Positions 24,585-37,480 of a stretch of 64,000 bases of DNA are shown here, one piece after another. The notes under the pieces were generated by a model that was given only the letters and a program-made list of their open reading frames with translations, made no database searches and was not told the DNA's origin. Source of the DNA: Rachycentron canadum. Lineage: Eukaryota; Chordata; Actinopteri; Carangiformes; Rachycentridae. Location of the stretch: positions 14,628,870 to 14,692,869 of the forward strand of contig CM076648.1 in the NCBI GenBank assembly GCA_038496675.1, given 5' to 3'. The translations under genes and the position numbers were made by a program. Numbering within the stretch: position 1 is the stretch's first letter; the number at the start of each line of letters is the position of its first letter.

Positions 24585-27553
24585 AATAGACAGGCCCATT
24601 TAGTACAGAAGTATGTTCTGTGACATAACCTTTGTTGAGGCCAAAGTGTTAATGAAAAAGGTAAAAATTGATCATAATGAGTGAACCAAATCTTAATGAT
24701 TCATTGCCTCAGCTTGCCCCCTCATTGAGCACGTGTTGTTTTTCTCTGCTGTTTTTACAAGAAACAATCTTCTTTGGCATTACGGTGCAATAAAAGCACA
24801 GGAGCATATCGGAGGTTATTGCAGGAGCAGTCCCATGATCAATACCCTCCCAACCCTCGTCTCTTTGCCCCTTCTACCACTTTCCTTCCTTTCTCCCCTC
24901 ACCAGCTTTCCTCCCAATCAATTAACTTCCCCAAGTAAACAGATCTGTCCCCACGCTCGCTGCTCCCTGCTGTAACCAGATATCCCCCCCTCTGCCTCCT
25001 CCTCCTCCTCCTCGTCCCAGTCAAGTCAGAGAGAGAAACCAGACACCTGACAGGACATTACTGCTTGCTCTCTTCCAGTGTGTGTTGGGTGAAGAAGGCT
25101 AAATAAAGACCAGTGACATCATCTACATAGTCTTCATCATCATCCTCATCAGTGACATCATGACCTCTGAATGGGTCACAGAACAAACACATGGGAATCT
25201 GTGTAAGGATCACCCTACTGCCTGTTTAAAAGTGACTTTATTGCTGAAATCACTTACTCTTTCACTTTTCAAAATGAAGAGGTCCGTTTTTTAGTGTTTT
25301 AGATTAGTTAAAATACTCTTCCTCCATGTGAATACAACAATAATAATAGTCCACTGATATATATAAGACATCAGCACAATGAGTAATTTCATTTTAACGT
25401 CTGTATCACCTTTTGTTGCTAATTCTCCTGTACTTTTGAATTCACGACCAGTAATGGAGTGCTTGGTGTCGCTCTGAATACTTCTTCCAACACTGCTCCA
25501 CTTCTCACTCTGTAGCAGGTGATTTTGAAAGGTCGGATGTATTCATCATCACAGCACAGATTCACAGACTGGACTTCTACTCTTTTATTTAGACCTCCAT
25601 CTGGAAAGCCAGTCTGCCCATCCAGGTTGCCCAGACAATGTGTCCTGTTTGTTTATTAATGAAATGTGTCCTTACTCTGCTGTAGAATTACAAGTGTTGA
25701 AATCTAAACAGATGCCAACCATGTTTGCATTAGATTTAAAAAAATACTGTATGTGGATTTTTCAAAAGATTTCAGAGTATTTATATTTTGAGTCCGAGGA
25801 GGCTCTGCTGATATTTCACAAAATACACTGCACTTGCAAATGAAAATACTCCAAATGAACCCAAAGCCCCCCCCCCCCATCATGCTTGTTCAATATACTA
25901 GGTGACTACAACAGGAATCCCCTCGAGTCCTTGAACACAAAATTGTTCATTCTTGCAACACCCAAGCCAGTGAGAGTGGAGATGCAGCCAGGACCAATCC
26001 ATATCTCCTGTGACCCTCAGCAACATGTCGTTATGCTTGCTAATCAGATTTAGAGACAACAAGTGAAAGGATGGCCTCTCTGGGCCGTTTGCTTTCACAA
26101 ATGGATCTGCTTAATATGGGAGATTAATAGACTACTATCTAATCTTCCCAGTGATTGAAGCTATGATCTGGTTACAGAGAAACATGATGGATGTTGAGGC
26201 AGTGCTACATGAGAGTCATGTTAACCCTTTGAAGAAAGGATGCAAGGTTGCTTTGCAATTTATTAACTCTGAAGAGACAATGCAGCAATCACAATACTCA
26301 AGATGTCTGCAGGGCTTGATTATTAGGAGTGGTATGTAAAATGGATTCTTGCAGCTCCATCTGAACTAATTCTAGAGGATGTAAGACAATAATTATGCTT
26401 ATCTTGTGTGTGCTGTTGGTCCCACTGTGCTATCCAATAAATGTATGTTCTTTACAGAGGATCAATATAAGATCCAGCCTCATCCTTTTGTCTATGCAAC
26501 ACAATTTCTACACTACTGCACCTAAATTTGATCTGCAACATTTATCACAAAATGCACATTGGTTCAGGAAAAAAAAAAACAGTGTCAGTGGTGAGATGAG
26601 AGTTTGTAATTTATATTGAATGTATTTGACTGATGTTTTCTCTCCTCTCCTTCAACTGTCTCAGGTCTTTGATGATGACCAGGTTTTTTTTAAATAGCCC
26701 ATTGAATATAATACATCTAAAGAATATCAAATTATTTCCCCTATTTATTTAGTGATGATATTATAATACATATATGATGACGACGTCACCACTGTTAGCT
26801 TTTTGAGTATTTTTGACACAGTATCTCTTATAGTCTCTGCGTGTCACTCAATACACAGACTCAAGGTCAATACTTAACAGTGTGTGAACAAACTGTGGCT
26901 GAGATGTCCTTGAGAGGACGATAACATCCAGGACTGCCTGGACTTATCAATACAAAGACAGAGAGCGTATATGTATATAACCTGCAGGAATAAGAACAAT
27001 ACTCTTGCAAATTTATGAGGTTCTCCTTTTTTTCAGTACTGTAATACTGCAAGTATACGTTTCACCTCTAGGGAAAAAGAGCTGCCAGTTGCTCTCAGTC
27101 AGAGAGTAGTACTTATTTGGGAGGGTGTAGCACCATCATTGTTAGACCATGTGTAAATCACAGACAAAAGCTGTCATCCCCGACAGGCCCTTGTTAGTGG
27201 TTTCAGATACATAATGACTGATGCCTCACAGGCAAACTAATTATCACGTACTTAACAGTCAGAACCTATGATACATCTGCTACATAGGACAATGGGGGAT
27301 GCGAGGAAATGACCACCTCCCTTCATCTACTCCCCTCCTTCTCTTTTTACCTATAGATCTATCTCTTGTTATTCTCAGCTTTACCTCTATCACTTTCTAT
27401 GTATCTCATTTTCTTTTTGCTTTCCTTGTATCCTTTCTGCTCTTGTCTCCCCCTTGTCTCCGTTCTCTCAGGGAACCAGCTGGGAAACTGGCCTTGGGAT
27501 ACAAGCTAGCAAGCAAGAAACATGCAACCATATGCTAGATATTTTGAAGGAAG

Positions 27554-27555
27554 GT

Positions 27556-27606
<51 letters not shown>

Positions 27607-27609
27607 TGT
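27554..27609. repeat. (TG)n microsatellite
   Basis: TG repeat with few interruptions, about 56 bp. Confidence 0.92.
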
Positions 27610-27791
27610 GTAAAAAGCAAGCAGAGGGAGGGGCCTGACTTCTTGTTGAAATGTACTACAGTGTAATAGCTAAGTAGGACATTTATCTGGCAGTGGTTTG
27701 TCTTCCCCTGTTGTGCTTGTGTGTGAGTTCCTGAGCTCCTATCCCACAGCTAAATGCCTTCAACCTAGAGGATTTCAGTTGCTTTTAAATG

Positions 27792-27824
27792 CACACACAC
27801 TCACTCACACACACACACACACAC
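27792..27824. repeat. (CA)n microsatellite, interrupted
   Basis: CA units interrupted by TCACTCA. Confidence 0.85.
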
Positions 27825-28489
27825 TGCAGACTGCAAGACTGTACATGCAGACTGCTGAGAAGGAGCTGCGAGAGACTGACACAGCTTGCTCATTAAACAG
27901 TTTCTTCTTGGATTTAGGCCAAATATCTGCAGGTCATAAACTCACTGATGTAACAGGCAATGTATCTTACTGATCTAGGGAAGTGTTAAAAAGCCACACT
28001 TCTCTTTTTAGGACTGCCTTTTATCTAAAATTACTATACTCATGTTGCATTTTGTTTATAAATATGAGGAAACACAGCATGCTGTTAATATTTAAACTGG
28101 CATGATGAGGGGATCATTTGACAGCCCAAACTAAAAGATCCTCCTTTTAACACCTTCACTGTTGATGTGTGGAGGGTGCAGACAGCCATGTCATGTCACC
28201 AGACTTTTATTTTTACCTGGCGGCAGGTTTATCTCATCTCAGACTCCACCTGCTTCATACAGGTGCCCAGCCAAACCAGGAGGAGTCGCAAATGCAGCTA
28301 AAACAAAGTGATCCCACACAGGACTCCCACCAGTAAAAACTACAGTAAAAAATGTGTTTGTCTGCTCTATGCTCTGGTCGACCACTCGATTTCTGCTTAA
28401 TTACTTTTCTAATTTTTGAAAATCCTCAGCATTAAAAAAAAGAAAAAAAAGAAAAGAAAAAAGAGTGATACTATTTTTATGTCTGTCTG

Positions 28490-29135
28490 TTAAAGGTGCT
28501 ACATGCAAGTTTTTCTTCCTGGGAGCAGGTGGTTGTGATTGTCGCTTGCCAAGATCCTGAGCTGTTATTGTGTTTACAAGGCAAGAACATTGTTACTTCT
28601 TCATCCTCTCACTTTGAACCTAGGGCAGACTTAATGCTAAAGAGACTCACTATCGCAAAATAGAATTATGACGTACAGGCTGGGGGTAGCTGGTTAGCAT
28701 CCGAACTTCAGTTGAAGAAAAGAAAGAATAGAAATAGAGGCAAAACAAAAGGGTTGCTTTCCACTGCTCTAGGTGAGTAAAGGAATTAAGTTTGATGTTA
28801 AACATTGGTTATGTGGTGATAGCACCTTTACACTAATGCCACAAGATGGTTGCTTAGCTTAGCATTGCTCCCTGACAAACAATTGCTGGACATACGGCTT
28901 TCGTATGAAATATACCAACAAGACATAATATGTTAATTAGTGAGCTTGAGAGATGCTATGAGGTAGACTTTGTTTCCTTTGGGCAGATGCAGAATAGCAG
29001 TTTTCCAGTTTTTACTCTTCATGCTTAGTGTTTCCTGGCTCTAGCTTCCTATTTAGTGTACAGGACCATGAGTAATATCTCATCTCACACTTGGAAAGAA
29101 AACAAATAAATGCACTTTGCAAAATTTCATTCCAG
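28490..29135 (+). repeat. Composite of dispersed fish repeats
   Basis: The right part (28930-29135) is recognisable: ttagtgagcttgagagatgc, tttcctttgggcagatgcag, ctggctctagcttcctattt, acttggaaagaaaacaaata. This order is very common in percomorph genomes. The left part (28490-28900: aaaggtgctacatgcaagtt ... ggtgatagcacctttacac) resembles another common element. No coding frame. Confidence 0.55.
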
Positions 29136-32100
29136 CCATTTGCGTTTTTGTAAGACTTAAAAAAAAATTGTTTTAATAATGACCATTACGTTACAATATG
29201 ACAATATAACTGATCCTTATTTAGATGGATATTTTATTGCTGATAACTCTTGAGAATACTGTAGTAATATTTTTTTTTTTGGCATTTTAGGGTACTATCC
29301 TAAAACCCCCCACCCTCATGCACTTTGCTCCACCCCTGTACAAGCACACATTTTTACCCCTCAGGGTAAGAGTAAAGGAGCAGGCTCCATCTCTCATTAA
29401 CCTACTGGTTGGATAAATCAAAGTGCAGAGCAGAGAGGAGAATCTCAGCCATTCAGATTAGAGGAACACCGTACACAAGCTCATAGCCTACAGCCCAGTG
29501 ATATATGGATCTGCGGAGGCTAATAGCAAAGTATTGACAGGGAAATGGTGTGCTTATCCTGCTCTTGCATGCTGGGGAGAGGTCCCCAAAGCAGATGGGA
29601 TACACTTTAGGGAGAGGGAGGGAGGAGCAGGAGGGTGAAAGGATGAGGTACAACTGTACTGGGACAAATTAGAGTCTTTATTGCTTTATTTCAGCTAAAT
29701 TCTCACTGAGTTTGAGTTTACAACAACAATACGTTTCTGTTGACTCTTTTGGTTTTTTAGTGATTCCTTTTGCTCTGACTTTTCAGAGACACTTACTGTC
29801 TGTGTTATATCAGTTTTAAAAGAAAAAACTTCTTCACATTTAATTCAGACAGCAAGAATTCAGCTAGTTGTCGAGTGTAAAGTCATTAAAATATTGTGTT
29901 TAATTCTGCATAATATGGAGGGAAATAAATTTTCAATTAACTTTGAGATAATCATGAGATTTGAATCTAGGAAATGGCTGTCACGAGTTGTGTGTGTGTG
30001 TGTGTGTATATGAGAGAGAGTGACAGTGTCAGACTAATGAAAACCAGGAGCCCATGATACTTGTAGGGTCTGACAGCTTTGTGGACACCAAAGCACTGGA
30101 CTCCACAAATTAAAATGGTTGTTTTAGGGTTACACCTTGGTTGTAGCGTCACAATTACCTTTAGGTTAGTTTAAGACATTTAATATATTAAAAACAACGA
30201 TGCCAGTGTGTATTTGTGAGTCTGTGCATGTTTATATAAATGTCCATCAAAGCATCAAATCACTTTGGAGCGTTGGAGTCCAGACACTAACCCATAGAAT
30301 TTTATTCTTCATGTCTGCACTCAGAGCTACAAGAAATGCAAAATACACAGGCTACAGCCAGCAATTCTATTCTCTGACAGGGAGCAATAGATCAAGATGT
30401 AGGACGTCCTTCCCATTGGTGGAGTCCTTAATGCTGGAGTCAGTAGGTTATCGCTGTGGGGCCTGCACCTTGCTCTAAATGCCAGTTTTATCAAGCACAA
30501 CCAATTCTGCCTCTAATGTAGCTGTGGATGCAGGAGATGGGCCCTAATGGCAACACTTCATCAACCTCAGAGAAGACATACAGAGAAACTGCTGCCGCAG
30601 ATGTCAGATAAAGATACTGTTGAGTTACTGGACCACCGGCCATAGTTTGGTTAAAGCCTGCAGTGCACCATTTAGAACATGTAACTGCTGGGTGATATTC
30701 ATGGCCTTTGAAACAACAATGCTGCGCTTGTTTGCCATATACTGGTAGGATGTACTGTATGAGCTGAGAGTGCTGCTGTAAATGAAACAGAGACATGCTG
30801 TGTTCTGGACAAGTGGCAGCCCACTGGGGCTAAGGAGGAGTTAGGGGTATGTCTGACCTGCTCTGTACTCTATCCTGATTGTCAGACAGGTTGCTGTCAC
30901 TGTTACATTCTATCAATCACACAGTAGCCACACCCTAAAGCATACCCTGCTTTTCTACTTTTTTCTAATATAATTTTTCTAATTATTAAAAAAAACGAAC
31001 ATCATATACTGAAGAGGACTTGAAACTAGAGACTGAGACCATAAACTCATTAAGAAAATGTTTACTGAGGTAATAAATCAAGTGAGAAGTAGGGCCATTT
31101 TCCCATAGACTTATACGATCAGACAATCATGCAATCAGACTTCTTCAGGTCTATGGTTCTGATTAATGTGGCATTAATGAGGAGTGTTAAAGGAGAGGCA
31201 AATGGATGCCAATGGATAAGTCAGTTTCTAAAAACTACCAGTGACTTTTCATCATTTGTTTAAGTTGTAGGAACATGGTAACAGTAACAGTCGCTTTGAA
31301 TCAGCATTTTTCTGGTGATTATATTCATGAGAGATTCCAGAACGATGCTTACAAAAACTTACGTTATTGTCAATGCTGGAATATAACGAGCATGCATCTG
31401 CATCAATGAGCACCAAGGGCAAAGACAATGCACCATCCTACCAGTGCCAAATGCCTCTAAAGAAGACCAGATATGACCAACTTTACATCTGGACGCCAAG
31501 CACTGCACTGGGGCCTGTCTATGACCATGATTACCCACTTGACATCTTTATAGCTCCATGGCAGACATCCTCCTCAGCAGAGCTAGAGAGAGAAATGCAG
31601 AATGCCAAAGTGGCCCCACAGTGCTGGTGTGGGACATCAGAGTTTTGTGTTGAAATAATTAGCCTGCTTAGCTGCCATCTGGGCTCTGGTTGCTGGCGTG
31701 TGGCATGAGCCAGGTGCTTCATGGGTAATATCGCAGAGAGACATACAGCAGATGCTCATGAGTAGAGATGCCCACCTTGGCATAGATCTGGAACCAGCAA
31801 ACCCCTATACAAGTCTGAAGTAAAACCTCAAGAGGGAATACACACAGGACTGGTCTGAGAACAATTACTCAAAGCATGCTCATTTAAAGGGTTTTAAGCC
31901 ATTACAATAATTAGTCAAGACAAGCGCAGTGAAGTCTGCATAAAGCAAAAAGTAAACTTTACGATTCAGTGAAAAATACCTCCACAAACTTTACAATCTG
32001 TCCCAGCAAAAATCTATAAACTTGCATTCTGCTCATAATTGAATCTGCGATAACCCCTCCTCCTTTGACATGAAACGCAAACCAAACCTCCCAAATAATC

Positions 32101-32464
32101 AACACTCTTATCTATGAAAAGCAGGTGCCGTTTAATTACTGCCCTGCCCCTTCACAGCTCAAAATCTGAAGAGCTTTAAACATTGTTTTGAACAGTTCAG
32201 TAGGCCAGTAACTTGATAAGGCCCCTGGATTTACTCGATGAGGTAGAAAGTTCCTGAGCAAGCAGCAGGCATGTGGTTGTTGTTCCCAGAGGGCTGGGAA
32301 ACCGTATCTGCCCTGGAGGTGCATCCTCTTTGGTAAGCACTTCTTATCCAGGCCATCACTGCAGGCCGATAGCGGCAGGGTAATATCCAGTAACTGCAGC
32401 TTTATGTGCGATCCAATACTTGGATCAATCCCTGGGACAGGAGGATTGCCATTAACCCCTGAGA

Positions 32465-32490
32465 TCTCTCTCTCTCTCTCTTTCTCTCTT
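32465..32490. repeat. (CT)n short tandem repeat
   Basis: CT tract with one TT interruption. Confidence 0.8.
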
Positions 32491-34567
32491 GTTTTCTCTG
32501 TCTTCTAGCAAATCTTTCTTCCTCTTGATACCGTAGCAGAAATCATGAAATCATTTTCAGGGAGGAGAGATTTCTCTCTACAATGCTCATTGGTGGGAGG
32601 GCAGAGCATCACACTGCTTTCACAGATATCCAGATATAATTTTCACAAAGGTGTTAGGGTCAGTCAATTTTTTTGAGCCTTCAGAGGGTTGTAATTCTTT
32701 TGTGTGTCTTAATTAATAATAACATAATGATAATATTAATCTTGACAAGGAGCTGTGTACATGTTAGTGTGAATATAGTCTATGTGCAGGAGTGTGTTCA
32801 TTCTGTTTGTATTTGGAGGTGAGACAATGCATAGGTTTGTATTTCTGTATCTACATTATGATTAAGCGTGTGTGTATGTGTTGTGTATGTTGTGTGTGTG
32901 CGTGGAGGCTTGTGTTTGAGTGTGTGTACGTGTAGAGAAAGCTAGAAATATGGTTATGAACAGAGATGGTGTGAGCAGTAAAGAGACAGTGGGTTTGAGA
33001 TTTTGTTTGAAATTCCCAATACTTTGGGGAGTGTTGCCCCATATATTGTCCCATGTGACTGAGCAGAAGAAAGATAGACTGAACCAAAGCTATGTAGCTC
33101 TTGCAGAGCATTTCTATGGCTCTCACAGAATATAAATGGATAAATAGTCACTGAAATTAGTTTAACGTGCACTACTACTCACACATAAAAATGACTTTCA
33201 TGCTACAAAATGGACATTGTGCATATTGTTCAGAGGTAACATTTTCAGCAGAGATTCATCGAACAAAATCACAAACATACAATAATGTGGTGCATGCTGT
33301 TTTTTTTTATATTGTTTAGTTATTTATTAAACACAGTATAAAATGTCAAATTTTAAATTCTAGGAAGATGGCCGACATATATTTTGTTCTTTCTACTTTA
33401 AAATCATTCAAAACAATCAAAAAGAAGCTGAGATGGATGCCTGTGTGATACAAGTAGGATCATTCAAGTCATATCTGCCATGAATTTCACAACGGTCATG
33501 TCAGTTCTTCAATGACTTCACTACAAAATCAGATAATAATCACCAGTGGGATAACAAACAGGGATGCATCAGAAAAGGGTCCTCAATTCTTCTATATTTA
33601 TATAATTTTTTTAAATTATTTTTTGTCACCATAATTTTGTATGGAAAGTTTGACTAAATTTTTTTCCACATCAAATTGTGATTAACAGTTAATGTCCTAT
33701 TAATGACGTTACAACCTAAAGTGAGTGTTATTTCTGTAATTTAGACTTCTTCTGTTAATTAACATAAAAAAAAAAAGCATTGACTGACCAAACTAATATT
33801 TAGAGAATATGTAGTTAAAATAAAGTGCAGCTTATTTTTTTAGCAGTTAAAAGATTAAAAAAAAAAAAAAAAAAAAGATAACAAAGATAATCAGTTTATG
33901 TCTAACCAGAAGTCTGAGAAGTTTCACTTACCTTGAGTGTTTCTTTTTAAGCAGGGTCAAGACCCCCAAGCTTCAATGCAGGTGAACAGGAAGCCTGAGC
34001 ACATCATCTCTTTTCCATGCAAACGTCAGAGGCCACGAGACAGCTAGCTGGGCTCGGCCGCATCACAATAACAAACATGGGCGCAGGACAGCCGTCCAGG
34101 CGGGCTGGCAGCCGGTCTGTAGGAGGGCTGGTCAATCAGCCCGGCAGCAGAGACAAGGGGACAGGCACACAGGGAGAAGGGCTGAGCTGGAGTGGGCTCT
34201 GCTGGAAGGCTTTTTCGCCTCTCCTTCCCTGAATGAAAGCAATCCCTAAGAGTGAATGGGTAATGAGAGACCGGCTCCTGAGATTTTAGCTTTCTTAATC
34301 ATGTTCATAATTAATTCAAGAACATTGATAATTTCATTACATTCTTTTTGTCTTATCAATAAATGATGTGCCTGCACTTTTGGTCTTGTGTATACGGGAG
34401 AGAGGGAGTAAGAGAGGGAGAGAGAGGGACAAGAGAAGTAATACTGCACTAAAAGCACAGGAGATGGAAAATGATACAAACAGGGAAGTGGTAATTATAA
34501 TCTTTGACCAAGCCACTGGCAGCACAATATGAAGTCAAGTGGCTACAAATAATTAATAAGGCCTCCT

Positions 34568-34568
<1 letters not shown>

Positions 34569-34627
<59 letters not shown>

Positions 34628-34635
34628 TGTGTGTG
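34569..34635. repeat. (GT)n microsatellite
   Basis: About 33 GT units with one A interruption at 34621; among the longest in the window. Confidence 0.95.
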
Positions 34636-36195
34636 GTAAGGGTGTGGAGTTGGGGGAGTGAGTGCTGACAAATGTCTTTGTTGGACATAATTTCACCCGT
34701 CTCTTCTTGTAGTCTTTTTACAAAAAAACATTATTGTGTTTTCACCAACATGGTGTTATACACACTGCTCCTGTTAGACAGTAATATACTCACCTTTAAT
34801 CCTCACCTTTAAACAGAGGGCATGGAGGATCCTTCTATTACAACGCCCTTCAGATAAGGGTTCAGGTTTCAGGGACTGAAGCAGTTTTTCAAAGACCACT
34901 CTCCTCCCTCCCTTCTCTCCTCCTCACATGCCCTCTGTGAGGTCAAGAAAAGAAAAAAAGAATTAGATTCACTTTCTGTCTTGTGGCATATATAGTTTCC
35001 AGTTATTTGGCAGGAGGAATAATGAGATAATATGCATTTTTAATAGTTCATCTTCAGAATATTCGATAACCCTTCACCTCTGTGCATGCTGTTATAGATT
35101 CTGTGCTTTATCAATCGAACTCTCTGTTCAAAACTGCGCTGAAAATAGAAAGAGAAGAGTGTGCAGGGAGGGAAAAAAGGATGTAATGGATATCTCTGTT
35201 TTCTAAAAATACTTAGAGGATCATGGAGTCTGAGGAAGGCTCTGAATCACAGCCTGCGCCCTCACTCCAAAACAAGACAAGTGGATGGATGGCTTTGAGC
35301 ACCCTAATCCGACAGTGAGTGATTGACCGCTCTGTCAAATGCCTAATCTGCTACCAGAATAGTGGAGTAGGCTGTTTATTCTGATCAGACTTTCCTGATA
35401 TATAATCATTAATCTATTGCAAAGCAGGTATTTAAAGCAGCAGCTCAGACATGTGTCATGGGATTTTCTCACAGAGCATCACAGCTTTTCATCTATTATC
35501 ATAAATACATCACAGATATATCTCCTGGATTTTGCGTGAATCTAAAAATAATTGTCTTGAGAATTTTTGCATGAAATCAGGGTAATTTGACCATAAGAGC
35601 AGCAGTTTCACTATTGCAAGGCTATTTGATTTCTGTCACTTTCTAATGGATTTCCAGCTCGTGACACACTACAATATACTGTAGATTGGTAAAGCTATAT
35701 GAGACATTAGAGATTCAAGCACTTTATGTCCTATTTATTCCTTATGTGCCACAGGCCTCCTGTCTTGAGATATGACCAGCTCAACACAAGAAACCTTTAA
35801 TAAAATAAAAAAGTAAAGAGGGGAAAATAGAGATTTACTGCTGGCCATTTTGACAGTAGACTTGATATAAGGTGTTCATAACAAGTTTTGCATTTTATTC
35901 CTGGTCCCCTCACACACATTTTAATCATATTTTATGTGATCTATGTATGCAGCACTCATCCTCTCTCTGTCACCCAACCTCTCCAATGTGTCCCTCTTAA
36001 ACAGATTGCTACAATACTTGTAATGATGGTCCTTCCCAGCTGTGCTGCAGGAGAGGGGAAGGGAGCAGCAGGCTATAGTATTACCATAATACCCGCTCCC
36101 TCCCTCCACCATCCCAAGGGCCCATGTGGGGCTGCATGGGGATGTGGGGTAACTCCGCTGAGGAGAGGACTCAACTAGCTGCTGGTCCTGCAGGC

Positions 36196-36210
36196 TGTGT
36201 GTGTGTGTGT

Positions 36211-36247
<37 letters not shown>

Positions 36248-36250
36248 TGT
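36196..36250. repeat. (GT)n microsatellite
   Basis: GT repeat with two CT interruptions. Confidence 0.92.
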
Positions 36251-36440
36251 GACAGGGCTGAACCTGCCTGTGGGCGATGTAATAAAAGCGCCACACACTG
36301 CTGGTAGTGATGGTGGCACTGCTGCTGTAGCTGCAGAGGAGGGGATAAATATAAACCAGGCCTGCATCAAGGAGACGGCCCTCCAGTCAGAGCCTGACTT
36401 ACATCCTAATAATTAGGCCCCTTTCCAATAAAACAGGGAT
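36250..36440. promoter_or_regulatory. Candidate non-coding element 4 kb upstream of obi1
   Basis: Unique block just after a TG microsatellite, with gtaataaaagcgccacac, gataaatataaaccagg and cctaataattaggcccc (palindromic core). It shares the word GTAATAAA-GCGCCA with 4663-4676. No gene is supported. Confidence 0.27.
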
Positions 36441-36711
36441 TTGAAGCCGTGCATCTATTTTACTTGTGTTTGCTACTGCAGTGGGAGGGAGGCATGGTCT
36501 GCTGCAGTCTCTGGCTGAAGCTGAGGCTTTCAGAGGATTTAATTTCAGCAGCGTTATGAAGTGGTCAGCAACATTTTTCTGATTTTCTTGTCGAAACTTC
36601 TGAAGAAGTAACAAAAATATTTCTTTGTTTCTCCTTTAAAGCTGTTATTTTGAAAATAAAATTACTTAAGGGTTGCACATTCACATTCATGCCACTATCC
36701 TCTTGAACTTG

Positions 36712-36736
36712 TACACACACACACACACACACACAC
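36712..36736. repeat. (AC)n short microsatellite
   Basis: About 12 AC units. Confidence 0.85.
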
Positions 36737-37194
36737 TACTGTCTGATAGCGGCTAATCAATAGATGAGGCCTGCAGGTTGCTGTTACATGTTATCTTAAA
36801 CCTTCTAATGTGCACTGGCTAATCTCTTTACTTGTACATACTCTCTCCTCAGCATCACTTCTTTTCCTGTGCTTTGTTCTCTTTTTGTCACTCTTTTAAA
36901 TATATTCATTATTTGCGTTATTAGCAAAGGAATGATGAAGGTTTAATTATTTTATATTGTGCCTCAAACTAGATTGCTGTTTTACTGTTTACTGTTTTAC
37001 TTAGTGTAATCGCAATAATATAACATTTGAAACTTGTAAGACATTATCCTGAAAAGCTATTTTACATTTTTTTTGTTTTGAAAATTTCCTTTGCTTTATA
37101 TTTTCCTTACATAGCAAATAAATCAAACAGATTCCCCATACCTCTTCCATTTCATTCACACTTAAATCACCTCATCTCTACAGACTGCATAGTT

Positions 37195-37480
37195 GCAACT
37201 AATGATTTTCATTATTGATTAACCGTCTGATTCTTTTTTTGATTTGTTGTGTGATCTGTAAAACACCACACAGCAGTGAAAAACTGTGAGCCTGTTTATT
37301 TGTCTGTTTTTATTTGACCAATAATCCACTCAAAAGTTATTTATTTCAAGTAATAAAATCTCACAGTGGAGAAGCTGGAGCCATCAAATGCTTGGCTCTT
37401 TTGCTTAAAAATACATGAAAGCGATTAATTGATTATCAAAACATTTTTCCACTGGCTCACTGATTCATCAACTGAATTGA
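37195..37480 (-). repeat. AT-rich dispersed repeat, copy 2
   Basis: Reverse-oriented relative of 16868-17395: starts gcaactaatgattttcatta and ends with gcgattaattgattatcaaa ... tgattcatcaactgaattga. Internally shortened to under 290 bp. Confidence 0.6.

Larger units (their letters stand above)
17417..28489. other. Intergenic, no gene
   Basis: Unique AT-rich sequence broken by eight microsatellites listed separately. Balanced stretches near 17700-17900, 20160-20320 and 26100-26340 could be regulatory but show nothing decisive. A 12-C run lies at about 25867. Confidence 0.5.
29136..36195. other. Intergenic, no gene
   Basis: Mixed unique sequence. Balanced blocks at 30240-30830, 31370-31740 and 32080-32460 have frames of 90-113 codons without recognisable domains. 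A GC-richer patch at 34017-34230 also lacks a gene signal. Confidence 0.5.

Noticed and set aside
35921..36370. 149-codon minus-strand frame
   Set aside because: Runs through the GT microsatellite and a candidate regulatory block; no recognisable domain or start context.
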